From positions 1,922,001-1,986,000 of the forward strand of contig CAVRUJ010000002.1 of assembly GCA_963724385.1 (NCBI GenBank): a DNA stretch of 64,000 nt, in the 5' to 3' direction. Both the position numbers and the translations under genes were made by a program. Positions 1-8,857 of the stretch are shown here, one piece after another. This DNA comes from DASXQK01 sp963724385. GTDB taxonomy: Bacteria > Pseudomonadota > Alphaproteobacteria > Dongiales > Dongiaceae. The notes beneath the pieces were generated by a model, which did not search any database, was not told the origin of the DNA, and saw only the letters and a list, made by a program, of their open reading frames with translations. Each line of letters starts with the position of its first letter. Position 1 is the first letter of the stretch.

Positions 1-409
1 TGCCGACCGAGGACCAGACGAGCTTCGATGGCCGGGCCTCCGCGACCGTGCCGAGCCTGGAGGAGACGTGGTAGCTCTGGGGATATTCGAACAGGACGAT
101 CGGCCCTTCGGTCGGTACGAAGAAATACCGGGTCGAATTGCGCAGGAAGTAGCCGAACATGTTGCGCGACCCGGTTGCGTAGCGCTGGTTGTAGGGGTCG
201 AAGAGCACGACCGCGCCATAGCCGGCTTCGGCCATCCAGGCCCGCAGCTTGCCGAGGCGCCCGCTGCGCAAGGCGACCGTGTCGACGAAGGGCGGCTCGG
301 TATCCGACAGCCACATGCCGCCGGCCGGATCGGCCGCGTGCGGATGGCGCATTGGGCCGGCTAAATCCGCGGCTTCCGCGTTGCCGGGCTCAAAGGCGAC
401 GATGCTCAT
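1..409 (-). CDS. M24-family peptidase / creatinase-like protein, N-terminal part (runs off the window)
   Basis: The reverse strand from the ATG at 409 gives 136 residues and then leaves the window, so only the N-terminal domain is visible. It contains the stretch LFDPYNQRYATGSRNM, typical of the creatinase_N domain that precedes the pita-bread metallopeptidase fold in Xaa-Pro aminopeptidases, creatinase and the DMSP lyase DddP. The metal-binding catalytic half is outside the window, so the substrate cannot be deduced. The start lies 18 bases downstream of the stop of the binding-protein gene on the same strand, so they are probably cotranscribed. That suggests a peptide or N-methylated substrate is imported and then cleaved (inference). 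Confidence 0.72.
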   Translation of the reverse strand, partial: MSIVAFEPGNAEAADLAGPMRHPHAADPAGGMWLSDTEPPFVDTVALRSGRLGKLRAWMAEAGYGAVVLFDPYNQRYATGSRNMFGYFLRNSTRYFFVPTEGPIVLFEYPQSYHVSSRLGTVAEARPSKLVWSSVG

Positions 410-427
410 CGGACTATCCCTGCGGCT

Positions 428-2101
428 TCAGACCGACCACTCCTCGGCGAAGAGATAGAGGGTCGGGTGCATCTTGAAGCCCTTCACGCGCTTATTCACC
501 CCGGTGAAGACGGCGCGCCACACCGGCTGCACGATCGGGCCTTCCTGCTGCATCAGCTCCTCGATGTCCTTCATGACGAGCTTGCGCTTGGCGACATCGA
601 CGGTGGCATCGGCCTGGTCGAGGAGGGCGTCGAGCTTCGGGTTCGCGTAGTGGGACTCATTCCACGGCACCCCCGTCCGATAGGCGAGGTCGAGGACCAT
701 GGTGCCGAGCGGACGATGGGTCCAGGGAGTGTAGGCAAAGGCTTCGGTCGTCCAATGGTCCCAATACTGCGAAGAAGGCAGGACGTTCATGGCCACGTTG
801 ACGCCGATCTCTTTCCACATGTTGACCATGGCCTGGACCGAGATCGCCTCCCAATCCGGGTCCTTCTTGCAGAAGATCGTGCAGTCGAAGCCGTTGGGCA
901 CGCCGGCATCGGCCAGCAACTTCTTGGCCTCGGCGATATTCTGGCTCATGGGCGGCAGCTTGTAGTATTCGGGGTGGATTGGCGCCACGTGATGGTGCTC
1001 GCCCGGCGCGCCCAAGCCGAGGTACGAGATCTCCAGCACCTTCTTCGAATCGACGGCGAGACGCATGGCCTTGCGCACGCGCGGATCCTTGAACGGGTCC
1101 TTGTCCTGCTGCATGCGAGCGACGGCCGTCTGCGCCGTCGTCACCTGGTGAATGGCGACGGTCGGAATCTTCTGCAAGGTGGCGTATTGCAGGGTCGAGG
1201 CTTCGTACATGCCGTCGACCTGACCCGAGGCGAGGGCGGCGATGGCGGCCGCCGGGTCGTCGCCGTTGTCGATGAAGACGAGTTGGTCGAGCCTGGCGGG
1301 CTTGCGCCAGTACCCGTCGCGGCGCTTCAACACCGCCTTCTTTTGCAGCTCGAATTCGGTCAAGGTGAAGGCGCCCGTGCCGATGGAGCCGACCCCGAAA
1401 GCGCCGTTCTCCTTCGGATGCAGGATCAAGGCAGGATAGTGGAACAGGCTTTCGGGCAGAGCCAGCATCGCCTGTTTGCCGTTCAGCTGAATCGTATAGT
1501 CGTCCACTTTCTGGATGGCACTGTCGGACCACAGCTTGCTGCCCATGACGGCCTTGCCGGCGGAGTCCTTCGTGCCGGTGTCATAGGACACCATCATGAA
1601 GGAGCTGAAGAGGCCGAGGATCGATGACCCGGTCTTTTCGTCCAGCCAGCGCGAGATGTTCCAAACCACATGGTCTGCCGTGAGCTCGTCGCCATTCGAC
1701 CACTTGATCCCCTTCCTCAGGGTGAGCGTCCAGGTCTTGAGATCGTCGCTCGGCTTCCACCGCTCGAGCAGCCAGGGGTGAGTGACGTTGTCGGCGGTGG
1801 TGCGCGTCAGGTAGTCGCAAACCTGCCGGACGATGTTGGCGCAGTAGTCGGTGTCGGTCGCGGCCGGGTTGTCGATCTTGGCCACGCGCATCGAGAAGGT
1901 GACCGTTCCCCCCGTCGCCGCCTCGGCCGGCGCGATAGGCTCGGGCACCCCGGCCAACGCATAGGCCGCCGTAGCCGACAGGCCCAGCAAGGTCGACAAA
2001 CGAAGGAATTCGCGACGCTCCAGCTTGCCTTCCTTCAACTGGTCGACCAGCCCCGGAAGGGCGACATGGACCTGCTCGAGATCCTTCTTTGCCAGCGACA
2101 T
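428..2101 (-). CDS. ABC transporter substrate-binding protein, family 5 (peptide/nickel type), copy 1
   Basis: 557 residues, a usual length for family 5 solute-binding proteins (DppA/OppA type). An unusually long n-region precedes a twin-arginine signal (RREFLRLS at about residues 29-36) and a hydrophobic core ending near residue 50, so export is predicted through Tat. The body has the family pattern WNISRWLD, the GTGAFTLTEF loop and VRKAMRLAVD. The ATG at 2101 is chosen because it matches the start of the neighbouring paralogue and has GGGAGG about 8 bases upstream; an in-frame ATG at 2158 would add 19 unrelated residues. No permease or ATPase genes are nearby, so it is an orphan receptor here. 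It is roughly nine-tenths identical by eye to the protein at 2608-4284. Confidence 0.9.
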   Translation of the reverse strand: MSLAKKDLEQVHVALPGLVDQLKEGKLERREFLRLSTLLGLSATAAYALAGVPEPIAPAEAATGGTVTFSMRVAKIDNPAATDTDYCANIVRQVCDYLTRTTADNVTHPWLLERWKPSDDLKTWTLTLRKGIKWSNGDELTADHVVWNISRWLDEKTGSSILGLFSSFMMVSYDTGTKDSAGKAVMGSKLWSDSAIQKVDDYTIQLNGKQAMLALPESLFHYPALILHPKENGAFGVGSIGTGAFTLTEFELQKKAVLKRRDGYWRKPARLDQLVFIDNGDDPAAAIAALASGQVDGMYEASTLQYATLQKIPTVAIHQVTTAQTAVARMQQDKDPFKDPRVRKAMRLAVDSKKVLEISYLGLGAPGEHHHVAPIHPEYYKLPPMSQNIAEAKKLLADAGVPNGFDCTIFCKKDPDWEAISVQAMVNMWKEIGVNVAMNVLPSSQYWDHWTTEAFAYTPWTHRPLGTMVLDLAYRTGVPWNESHYANPKLDALLDQADATVDVAKRKLVMKDIEELMQQEGPIVQPVWRAVFTGVNKRVKGFKMHPTLYLFAEEWSV

Positions 2102-2237
2102 TGGAATTTGCCTCCCACAGCGGTTGCCAGAGGGGCCTTCGCGCCTCCTCATAAGCAAAAATCATGGGAGTTCGGGACCGCCGTGTTGTGCCGTTTTCCG
2201 CAGCTACTGTGCGGGATTCCGCCAGCCCCTGCGCCGG
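2102..2237. repeat. Duplicated leader, copy 1 (upstream of binding protein 1)
   Basis: The bases upstream of the first binding-protein gene match those upstream of the second (4285-4418) nearly base for base, with a few substitutions and small indels. Similarity stops at about 2237, where the IS5-type fragment begins. The duplication therefore included the ribosome-binding site and presumably promoter or operator sequence. Confidence 0.8.
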
Positions 2238-2584
2238 GCAGATGCCAAATCGATGCTGTCAGGCTGTGTTCTTGCCTTCCTGCCGGTGAGGGCCACCGCC
2301 ACTTCTTGCCAGATTCCAGCGGCCCTCCATCGTCGAAAGCAGCTCGCGATGCAGCTCCAATCGCCGTATCGCGCCGGCAAGTCGCGCCAGGGTGCCCCTG
2401 TGCGCAGTCGCCACAGGATGCCATTCACCGTCAACCGCGGATCTGACAACGGCCGTCCACGCTGGCCCTTTACCCGAGGCAACAGTTCCTGAAGCAATCG
2501 CCATTCTGTGTCGCTCAAGTCCCCCCAACTCAAGATCAGGCCCTCAATCTGCGGCCTTGAGCCAATGGTCGAGTCACACGGCAA
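2204..2584 (-). pseudogene. IS5-family (IS427-like) transposase N-terminal fragment
   Basis: A reading frame whose part at about 2285-2533 matches the N-terminal DNA-binding region of IS5/IS427-group transposases: LSDTEWRLLQELLP, then GRPLSDPRLTVNGILWRLRTG, APWRDLPARYG and FRRWRAAGIW. The rest of the transposase, with the DDE catalytic residues, is missing: after VAVALT the frame enters the duplicated leader and stops. No intact terminal inverted repeats are apparent. This is a dead remnant at the boundary between the two binding-protein copies, and it may mark how the duplication arose. Confidence 0.75.
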
Positions 2585-2607
2585 CCGTCTTTCCTATGCC
2601 CAGGGTC

Positions 2608-4284
2608 TCAGACGTACCACTCCTCGCAAAAGAAATAGAGGGTCGGGTGCATCTTGAAGCCCTTCACCCTGTTGCTGATTCCCGCGAAGACTGCCCGCCA
2701 GACCGGCTGCACGATGGGCCCGTCTTCCTGCATCAGCTCCTCAATGTCCTTGATGACGAGCTTGCGTTTGGCGACGTCGACGGTGGCGTCGGCCTTGTCG
2801 AGGAGGTCATTCAGCTTCGGATTGTCGTAGTGGGATTCATTCCACGGCACGCCCGTGCGGTAGGCGAGATCAAGCACCATCGTGCCGAGCGGACGATGGG
2901 TCCAGGGCGTGTAGGCGAAGGCCTCGATCGTCCAGTGGTCCCAATACTGCGCGGAAGGCAGGACGTTCATCGCAACGTTGACGCCGATCTCCTTCCACAT
3001 GTTGACCATTGCCTGGACGGAGATCGCTTCCCAGTCAGGGTCCTTCTTGCAAAAGATCGTGCAGTCGAAGCCGTTGGGAACGCCCGCGTCGGCGAGCAGC
3101 TTCTTGGCTTCTGCAATGTTCTGCTTCATGGGCGGGAGCTTGTAGTAGTCGGGATGGACGGGCGCCACGTGATGGTGCTCGCCCGGCGCGCCAAGGCCGA
3201 GGTAGGAGATCTGCAGGACCTTCTTGGAATCGACCGCAAGACGCATGGCCTTGCGCACCCGCGGGTCCTTGAACGGATCCTTGTCCTGCTGCATGCGGGC
3301 CACGGCCGTCTGCGCCGTCGTCACCTGGTGGATGGCCACGCCGGGAATCTTCTGCAGGGCGGCGTACTGGGTCGTCGAGGCCTCGTACATGCCATCGACC
3401 TGGCCAGAAGACAGAGCCGCCACGGCCGCAGCCGGATCGTCGCCATTGTCGATGAAGACGACCTGGTCGAGCTTGGCCGGATGGGCGCCCGAGTAATCCG
3501 TGCGGCGTTTCAGGACCGCCTTCTTGCCCAATTCGTATTCCGCGAGTGTGAAAGGACCCGTTCCGATGGAGCCGACGCCGAAAACGCCGTTTTCCTTCGG
3601 ATGCAGGATCAGGGCCGGGTAGTGGAACAGGCTCTCCGGCACGGCCAGCATCGCCTGCTTGCCGTTCAGCTGGACGGTGTAGTCGTCGACCTTCTGGATG
3701 GCGCTGTCGGACCACAGCTTGCTGCCCATCACGGCTTTGCCGCTCGCATCCTTCGTCCCGGTGTCGTAGGACACCATCATGAAGGAGCTGAAGAGGCCGA
3801 GGATCGAGGACCCCGTCTTTTCGTCAAGCCAGCGCGAGATGTTCCAGACCACGTGGTCTGCCGTGAACTCATCGCCGTTCGACCACTTGATCCCCTTCTT
3901 CAGGGTGAGTGTCCAGGTCTTGAGATCGTCGCTCGGCTTCCAGCTCTCGAGCAGCCAGGGGTGAGTGACGTTGTCGGCGGTGGTGCGAGTCAGGTAGTCG
4001 CAGACCTGCCGGACGACGTTGGAGTCATAAACCCAGGAGAACGTGGCGGGGTTGTCGATCTTGGCCACGCGCATCGAGAAGGTGACCGTTCCCCCCGTCG
4101 CCGCCTCGGCCGGCGCCACGGGCTCAAGTATCCCGGCCAGCGCGTAGGCCGCCGTGGCCGAGAGACCCAGCAAAGTCGATACACGCAGGAATTCGCGACG
4201 CTCCACCTTGCCTTCCTTCAACTGGTCGACCAGCCCCGGAAGAGCGACATGGACCTGCTCGAGATCCTTCTTTGCCAGCGACAT
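2608..4284 (-). CDS. ABC transporter substrate-binding protein, family 5 (peptide/nickel type), copy 2
   Basis: 558 residues, a close paralogue of the preceding binding protein and collinear over its whole length. It has the same Tat-type leader (RREFLRVS) and begins MSLAKKDLEQ after GGGAGG. Differences cluster at a few places, for example the segment after DNPAT and the insertion after LKRRTDY; such changes could alter ligand preference (inference). The gene follows the GlxA-type regulator on the same strand, and the likely transcription order is regulator, copy 2, IS remnant, copy 1, M24 peptidase. No membrane components are encoded in the window. Confidence 0.9.
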   Translation of the reverse strand: MSLAKKDLEQVHVALPGLVDQLKEGKVERREFLRVSTLLGLSATAAYALAGILEPVAPAEAATGGTVTFSMRVAKIDNPATFSWVYDSNVVRQVCDYLTRTTADNVTHPWLLESWKPSDDLKTWTLTLKKGIKWSNGDEFTADHVVWNISRWLDEKTGSSILGLFSSFMMVSYDTGTKDASGKAVMGSKLWSDSAIQKVDDYTVQLNGKQAMLAVPESLFHYPALILHPKENGVFGVGSIGTGPFTLAEYELGKKAVLKRRTDYSGAHPAKLDQVVFIDNGDDPAAAVAALSSGQVDGMYEASTTQYAALQKIPGVAIHQVTTAQTAVARMQQDKDPFKDPRVRKAMRLAVDSKKVLQISYLGLGAPGEHHHVAPVHPDYYKLPPMKQNIAEAKKLLADAGVPNGFDCTIFCKKDPDWEAISVQAMVNMWKEIGVNVAMNVLPSAQYWDHWTIEAFAYTPWTHRPLGTMVLDLAYRTGVPWNESHYDNPKLNDLLDKADATVDVAKRKLVIKDIEELMQEDGPIVQPVWRAVFAGISNRVKGFKMHPTLYFFCEEWYV

Positions 4285-4418
4285 TGGAATTTGCCTCCCA
4301 CAGCGGTTGCCAGAGGCGCGCGCGCCTCCTCTTGAGCAAAAAGCATGGGAGTTCGGGACCGCCGTGTTGTGCCGTTTTCCGCGACTACTGTGCGGGATTC
4401 CGCGACCCTGTGCGCCGG
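4285..4418. repeat. Duplicated leader, copy 2 (upstream of binding protein 2)
   Basis: The counterpart of the leader at 2102-2237. The two share the GGGAGG ribosome-binding site and the block GGCACAACACGGCGG further upstream (minus-strand sense). This copy runs directly into the end of the regulator gene, which suggests it is the ancestral arrangement. Confidence 0.8.
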
Positions 4419-4425
4419 TTCGCCT

Positions 4426-5421
4426 TCAGCCCCGACGGGCGGCGCCCGGCGACTGGCCTTTGAACCCCCGGAACGCCCGGGCAAAGCTCGACATGTTGGC
4501 GAAGCCGCAGGCGAGCGCGACCTCGCGCACCGGCAGGCTCGAATGGGCAAGCAGATCGGCGGCCCGGCGCAGGCGCAGCCGGCGGTAATAGGCGCTTGGC
4601 GCGATTCCGACCTGCGAACGAAACAGGCGCTCCAGCTTGTCGGCCGAGACGCCGAGCTTCGCCGCCAGATCCGCCATCCTGAGCCGCTCCTCCACCGCCT
4701 CTTCCATAACGGCGACCGCCGACAATACGAGTTCGTTCTGGATGCCGGTGCGCAGTCGCAAGGGCATCATCTTGCGGTCGACGCTGGAGCGCAGCGGACT
4801 ATGGACGAACCACTCGGCCACGCCCGCCGCCAGCTCCGTCCCGCAGTCCTTCGCGATGATCTCCAGCATCATGTCGAGGCTGCCCACGCCGCCGGCCGAG
4901 GTGAAGCGCTTGCGATCGATCACGTAGAGATCGCGCCGGAGCTCGATCTCGGGAAAGGCTTCCACGAAGGCCGGCTGGCTCGTCCAGTGAAGCGTGCAGG
5001 CGTGACCATCGAGGAGGCCGGCCCGGGCCAGGAAGAAGGCGGCGTCCGCGACGGCGCCGAGATGGGCGCCGGCCCGCAGGTTCCTCCTGATCCATGCCAC
5101 CGCATGATCGGCGACGAGGTGATCGGCATCGCCGCCCGAGCAGACGACGATGCGGTCCACGACCGGCGCATCATGGACCGAATAGTCCGGCTCGAAGGCG
5201 ACGCCGCTGGAGGCCTCGACCTTGTCGCCTGAAAGGCCGACGGTGCTCCAGCGATAGCACTGGCGGCGCGCCAGCACATTCGCCGCCCGTAAAGGCTCGA
5301 TGACCGAGCTGAACGCCATCATGGGAAAGCCGGGGAAGATGAGGACCGCGAAGGAGATCGGCGGCGTCGCGTTCGCGGCCTCCGGTTTGCTTCGTCCCTG
5401 CCTTGTCGCGGCCTGAATCAA
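4426..5421 (-). CDS. GlxA-family transcriptional regulator (DJ-1/PfpI-like domain + AraC HTH)
   Basis: 331 residues in two parts. Residues about 20-190 form a DJ-1/PfpI (class I amidotransferase-like) domain, beginning ISFAVLIFPGFPMMAFSSVIEPLRAAN. Residues about 235-325 form a double helix-turn-helix AraC domain ending REVALACGFANMSSFARAF. The usual nucleophile cysteine is absent: AVADAAF replaces the common CTGAF-type sequence, so the domain is expected to bind a ligand rather than catalyse. Relatives such as GbdR, CdhR and ArgR of Pseudomonas control betaine, carnitine or arginine use. Its place beside the binding proteins and the M24 peptidase suggests it controls them (inference). Confidence 0.88.
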   Translation of the reverse strand: MIQAATRQGRSKPEAANATPPISFAVLIFPGFPMMAFSSVIEPLRAANVLARRQCYRWSTVGLSGDKVEASSGVAFEPDYSVHDAPVVDRIVVCSGGDADHLVADHAVAWIRRNLRAGAHLGAVADAAFFLARAGLLDGHACTLHWTSQPAFVEAFPEIELRRDLYVIDRKRFTSAGGVGSLDMMLEIIAKDCGTELAAGVAEWFVHSPLRSSVDRKMMPLRLRTGIQNELVLSAVAVMEEAVEERLRMADLAAKLGVSADKLERLFRSQVGIAPSAYYRRLRLRRAADLLAHSSLPVREVALACGFANMSSFARAFRGFKGQSPGAARRG

Positions 5422-5528
5422 ATTGCGCCCGTGCCTTCGGTGGCTCTATCACTTGTCACCCCTCGATAGTTCTCCCGAGGAGAGACTTGGGTCAACGCCG
5501 ATATGCCCGATCGCCAAGGCCGAACGCC

Positions 5529-6410
5529 ATGAGCATTTCATGGGCCCATTCGAAGCCAGAAGACCTGCGGGCGCATCACGCGCGCGATGCCTTGGAATTG
5601 GCCGGCGAGCTCCCCGAGGATGTCGTCGAAACGCCGCTGAAGGAGGATGGCGCCTTCCGCGGCGGCCTGCTCTTCACCCCTCGCGCTCGTATCCGGGACG
5701 CCGTGATCGTCTATTTTCATGGCGGCGGATTCGTCGCCGGAAGTCCCGAAACGCACCGCTGCATGACGGCTTGGCTGGCGCGGCTTTCGGGCATGCGCGT
5801 TCTGTCCGCGCGCTACCGCCTGGCGCCCGAGCATGTGTTCCCGGCGCAGGCCAGGGACGCGGCCGCGGCCGCGGCTGCGGCCATCAAGATGGCCAAGGCA
5901 TCCGACGATAATGCGGGAATCATCCTCGCAGGCGACAGCGCCGGCGCCTGCGTGGCCCTTTGGGGATTGCGCGGGCTGGACCCGGCGATGCGAGCTCTCG
6001 TCAAAGGGCTGGTTCTGCTCTATGGCGGGTACGGGCTCATGGAGGGGGACAGCATCCGGCAGTACGGCACACCGCAAAACGGGCTCGATTCCGAGACGCT
6101 GTCGATCATGTACCGCAGAGTCGCGAAGACCGACGGAAAAGGCAGCGGCTCGATCTGGCCGCTGGGTTTTGCCGGCGAGATCACCGAGCCGGCTTATGTC
6201 CTGGCCGCCGAGTTGGACGCGGTATCCGACAATTCGGCAAGCCTGTTTCAAGGACTGGCACCCCGTCACCCGGCCAATGAATTCGTCCTGGTGAAGGGCG
6301 AGGACCACGGCTTCTTCAAGAGGACCGGCAAGGATCCGGTCGCCATGAGGGAACTCGAAAAGGCCGCCCGATGGGCCGTGGACCGCAGCAGCACAAAGCG
6401 GTCCGCTTGA
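5529..6410 (+). CDS. Alpha/beta hydrolase (HSL/acetyl-esterase family)
   Basis: 293 residues. The HSL-type oxyanion motif HGGGFVAGSP is followed by YRLAPEHVFPA, and the nucleophile elbow is GDSAGA. An Asp near AAELDAVSD and a His in GEDHGFF complete the predicted catalytic triad. This is the usual layout of small carboxylesterases and acetyl hydrolases acting on short-chain esters or lactones. The start at 5529 fits the family length; an upstream in-frame ATG at 5403 would overlap the divergent regulator gene and add an unrelated 42-residue tail. It is transcribed away from the GlxA-type gene across a 107-base gap that must hold both promoters. Confidence 0.88.
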   Translation: MSISWAHSKPEDLRAHHARDALELAGELPEDVVETPLKEDGAFRGGLLFTPRARIRDAVIVYFHGGGFVAGSPETHRCMTAWLARLSGMRVLSARYRLAPEHVFPAQARDAAAAAAAAIKMAKASDDNAGIILAGDSAGACVALWGLRGLDPAMRALVKGLVLLYGGYGLMEGDSIRQYGTPQNGLDSETLSIMYRRVAKTDGKGSGSIWPLGFAGEITEPAYVLAAELDAVSDNSASLFQGLAPRHPANEFVLVKGEDHGFFKRTGKDPVAMRELEKAARWAVDRSSTKRSA

Positions 6411-6544
6411 TAGAAGCTGCCGTTCAATCGACGCTCAGGCGGTGCCCCGGCGCGACTGGCGCATGGTGGCGCAGGGGCGTCTGAGAGCGCCTGCTTTCGG
6501 CGCGCGCCCGCCTCGCTATACTCCCGCCCCTGCCGCGCCAAGCT

Positions 6545-6622
6545 GTCCCCGTGGCTCAGCAGGATAGAGCAACAGTTTCCTAAACTGTGGGTCGGGTGCT
6601 CGAAGTCACCCCGGGGACACCA
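6545..6622 (+). tRNA. tRNA-Arg (anticodon CCT)
   Basis: A cloverleaf can be drawn. The acceptor stem is GTCCCCG/CGGGGAC, the D stem GCTC/GAGC, and the anticodon stem ACAGT/ACTGT has the loop TTCCTAA (anticodon CCT, reads AGG). The discriminator A and CCA are encoded. The T arm is odd: GGGTG pairs with CACCC only if the loop is 8 bases (CTCGAAGT) rather than the usual 7 starting TTC, making the gene one base longer than a typical tRNA-Arg(CCT). Confidence 0.88.
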
Positions 6623-6712
6623 CTACGCGCTAAAGCGGCCGGCGGCGGTGCCGCGGCATGGACGCTCGGCCCTACGTCTGGTAAGTCTCAGACATCGGCA
6701 GACCGGGGGACG

Positions 6713-7561
6713 ATGCTGGCGGAATTACTTCGCGGGCAACTCGATCAGTTGCTCTACGCGGGAGGGATCGTCGGGGTCGTTCTGATCCTCGAGCGGTTCC
6801 GTCCGGTCGAACGGCAGCCCTGGCAGGCCGTCGCTTTCAACCTCGTCTTCGCGTTGGTCACGTACGCCTTCATCACGTTCGAGGCGTATCTCTTCGGCAA
6901 GCTGCTACCCCTGCTCTTGTCCCTGCGCCAGGATTGGGTGGCAGCCACGAATTTCATCAATCAGCGGCTTTCGCCGATCTCGCTTGCCTGGCGATTCCCG
7001 CTCTATTTGCTTGTCATCGATTTTCTCGCCTACTGGGAACATCGTGCGAAGCATCGGATTGGGATGCTCTGGCGGATTCACAGGGTTCATCACAGCGACC
7101 GGCATGTGAATGCCAGTTCGACGCGGCGGGACCACTGGCTCTCGAACATCACCTATATGCTGACTGTTCTCGTGGCCGGGACCTTCATGTTCGGCGCCCT
7201 CGATCTGCCGCTCTGGCTCCTCATCGCCTATATGGCCGTGGGGTTTTACAATCACGCCAATATCCGGCTGCATCTCGGGGCCCTGACCCCGCTCGTCAGC
7301 GGGCCGCAGTATCACCGTATCCATCACTCTCTCCTGCCTCAGCACCTCAATAAGAACTTCAGCGGGATATTCCCCCTCTTCGACATCTTGTTCGGCACCT
7401 ACCACAGGCCGGGACCGAAGGAATTTCCGCCCACGGGCTTGGCCGACCTGCGTATCGAAAGCCACTGGCAGGCCCATCTCGCACCATTTCGCCCCACGTC
7501 CAGAAGCGGCGAGACAGCCTGGGGGACAATCGGGACAGAACCCTATCCGGCGGCGGAGTAA
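6713..7561 (+). CDS. Fatty acid hydroxylase / sterol desaturase family membrane protein
   Basis: 282 residues with several hydrophobic segments. The histidine clusters of the membrane di-iron hydroxylase family are present: HRAKH, HRVHHSDRHVN, a later His-containing HANIRLH and HRIHH. These are expected to hold an oxo-bridged di-iron centre on the cytosolic face and hydroxylate a lipid, sterol-like or carotenoid substrate that cannot be named from sequence. The ATG at 6713 follows GGGGGAC; in-frame upstream codons run into the tRNA. The 3' end overlaps the convergent glycosyltransferase gene by 19 bases. Confidence 0.88.
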   Translation: MLAELLRGQLDQLLYAGGIVGVVLILERFRPVERQPWQAVAFNLVFALVTYAFITFEAYLFGKLLPLLLSLRQDWVAATNFINQRLSPISLAWRFPLYLLVIDFLAYWEHRAKHRIGMLWRIHRVHHSDRHVNASSTRRDHWLSNITYMLTVLVAGTFMFGALDLPLWLLIAYMAVGFYNHANIRLHLGALTPLVSGPQYHRIHHSLLPQHLNKNFSGIFPLFDILFGTYHRPGPKEFPPTGLADLRIESHWQAHLAPFRPTSRSGETAWGTIGTEPYPAAE

Positions 7562-8778
7562 ACGGCGCGCCGATGCAGGTCCTCTAATTCGCCCTCGATT
7601 CGGCGATAGACCAGCTCCCGGTCAAAGTGCGCCAGGTAATAGGCCCGACCGGCCTTGCCCATTTCGCGCCGGCGCTCGGCCGGCAAGGCTGCCAACTCCA
7701 TCGCCGCCCGGGCCAGACCCGCAGCGTCACCCGGCGGAACGACTATGCCGGCGGCCGCTTCATGGACGACGGCGGCTCCGGCGCCGGCAAGCGTCGCCAG
7801 GATCGGCTTGGCCGACGCCAGCGCCGACTGCAGTTTCGAGGGGATCCCGAGCGCGAACAGCGGATCGGGCCTGAGGGTCACCAGCAGCGCATCGGCACCG
7901 CCAAGCTGCTCTGGAATATTCTCCGGCGCCAGCGGCTCGCCGATAGACACTTGCCCAAGCTTGCGGCGCGCCACCTCCGCCATGAGCCAGGAGCGCCGGC
8001 GCCCGGCACCTATGAAGATCCAACGGATCTGCTGCGAGACGGGAATCTGGGCGATGGCGTCGAGCACGAATTCGAGCCCCTGGGCCTCCCCCATGTTGCC
8101 AGCATAGACGATCTGGAAGCCGCCTACGTGCCTTCGATTGGAAGTCTCGCTCGCCGACGGCGTCAGATAGAACGACTCGGCGCTGTTCGGCACATAGACG
8201 ATGTGGCCGGTCGGGATCCCATAACGCGCGATGGCGGGCGCGAAGGCGGGCGAGGAGATCCAGATCGCCTCTGCGCGCCGATAGATGAAGCCGACCAGCC
8301 GATCCAGGATCTTGAGTGCGAGCGGTGAGCGCAACATGCCGACTGCAACCACACTCTCTGGCCACAGGTCCTGAACCCAGAGTGCCAGCGGCGCGCGCTT
8401 CAGCTTGCGCAGCAGCACCGCCGGAACGGCCGCCGTGACCGGCGAGGGCAAGAAACAGAGGATCGTGTCGGGCTTGCCCAGCCCCATCGCGGGGCCGAGC
8501 AGGCAGGCGCTGAATAGGAAGGAGAGATAGTTAGCGGCGAGGCCGAGGGCGCCGCCGCGCCCGCGCGGAATCACGGGCACGCGATGGATCGCGACCTGGC
8601 CGAGCCGGTCGCGCCGTGGCTTCATCCAGCCATAGCCCGGATAGAGCCGGCCGGAAGGATAGTTGGGCCAGCCCGTTAGCACCGCGACCTCATGGCCGCG
8701 CTCTGCGAGCCAGCGGGCGAGGTCGGTGATGCGGAAAGGCTCCGGGTGGAAATGCTGGCTGACGACGAGGATTCGCAA
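7543..8778 (-). CDS. WbuB-like family 4 glycosyltransferase
   Basis: 411 residues. The N-terminal fold begins MRILVVSQHFHPEPFRITDLA with the GWPNYPSGRLYPGY stretch characteristic of WbuB-type GT4 enzymes; LWVQDLWPESVVAVG lies in the middle, and a Rossmann-like C-terminal half carries the nucleotide-sugar binding region (IVYAGNMGEAQGLEF, then GIPSKLQSALASAKP). In E. coli O26, WbuB is encoded beside the L-FucNAc pathway and is thought to transfer that sugar, which fits the sugar-nucleotide genes at 13.4-16.4 kb (inference). It is transcribed away from the SDR gene at 8858. Confidence 0.87.
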   Translation of the reverse strand: MRILVVSQHFHPEPFRITDLARWLAERGHEVAVLTGWPNYPSGRLYPGYGWMKPRRDRLGQVAIHRVPVIPRGRGGALGLAANYLSFLFSACLLGPAMGLGKPDTILCFLPSPVTAAVPAVLLRKLKRAPLALWVQDLWPESVVAVGMLRSPLALKILDRLVGFIYRRAEAIWISSPAFAPAIARYGIPTGHIVYVPNSAESFYLTPSASETSNRRHVGGFQIVYAGNMGEAQGLEFVLDAIAQIPVSQQIRWIFIGAGRRRSWLMAEVARRKLGQVSIGEPLAPENIPEQLGGADALLVTLRPDPLFALGIPSKLQSALASAKPILATLAGAGAAVVHEAAAGIVVPPGDAAGLARAAMELAALPAERRREMGKAGRAYYLAHFDRELVYRRIEGELEDLHRRAVYSAAG

Positions 8779-8857
8779 CGGGGATTGCCTTATACTTTCA
8801 CTGCGATGATGGCTATTTTACACCCGTTTCGGTTTGGTGGTTCGAGCTTGGAGGGCG

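Noticed and set aside
2204..2584. An active insertion sequence between the binding-protein genes
   Set aside because: Only the N-terminal part of the transposase is present; the catalytic region and terminal repeats are missing.
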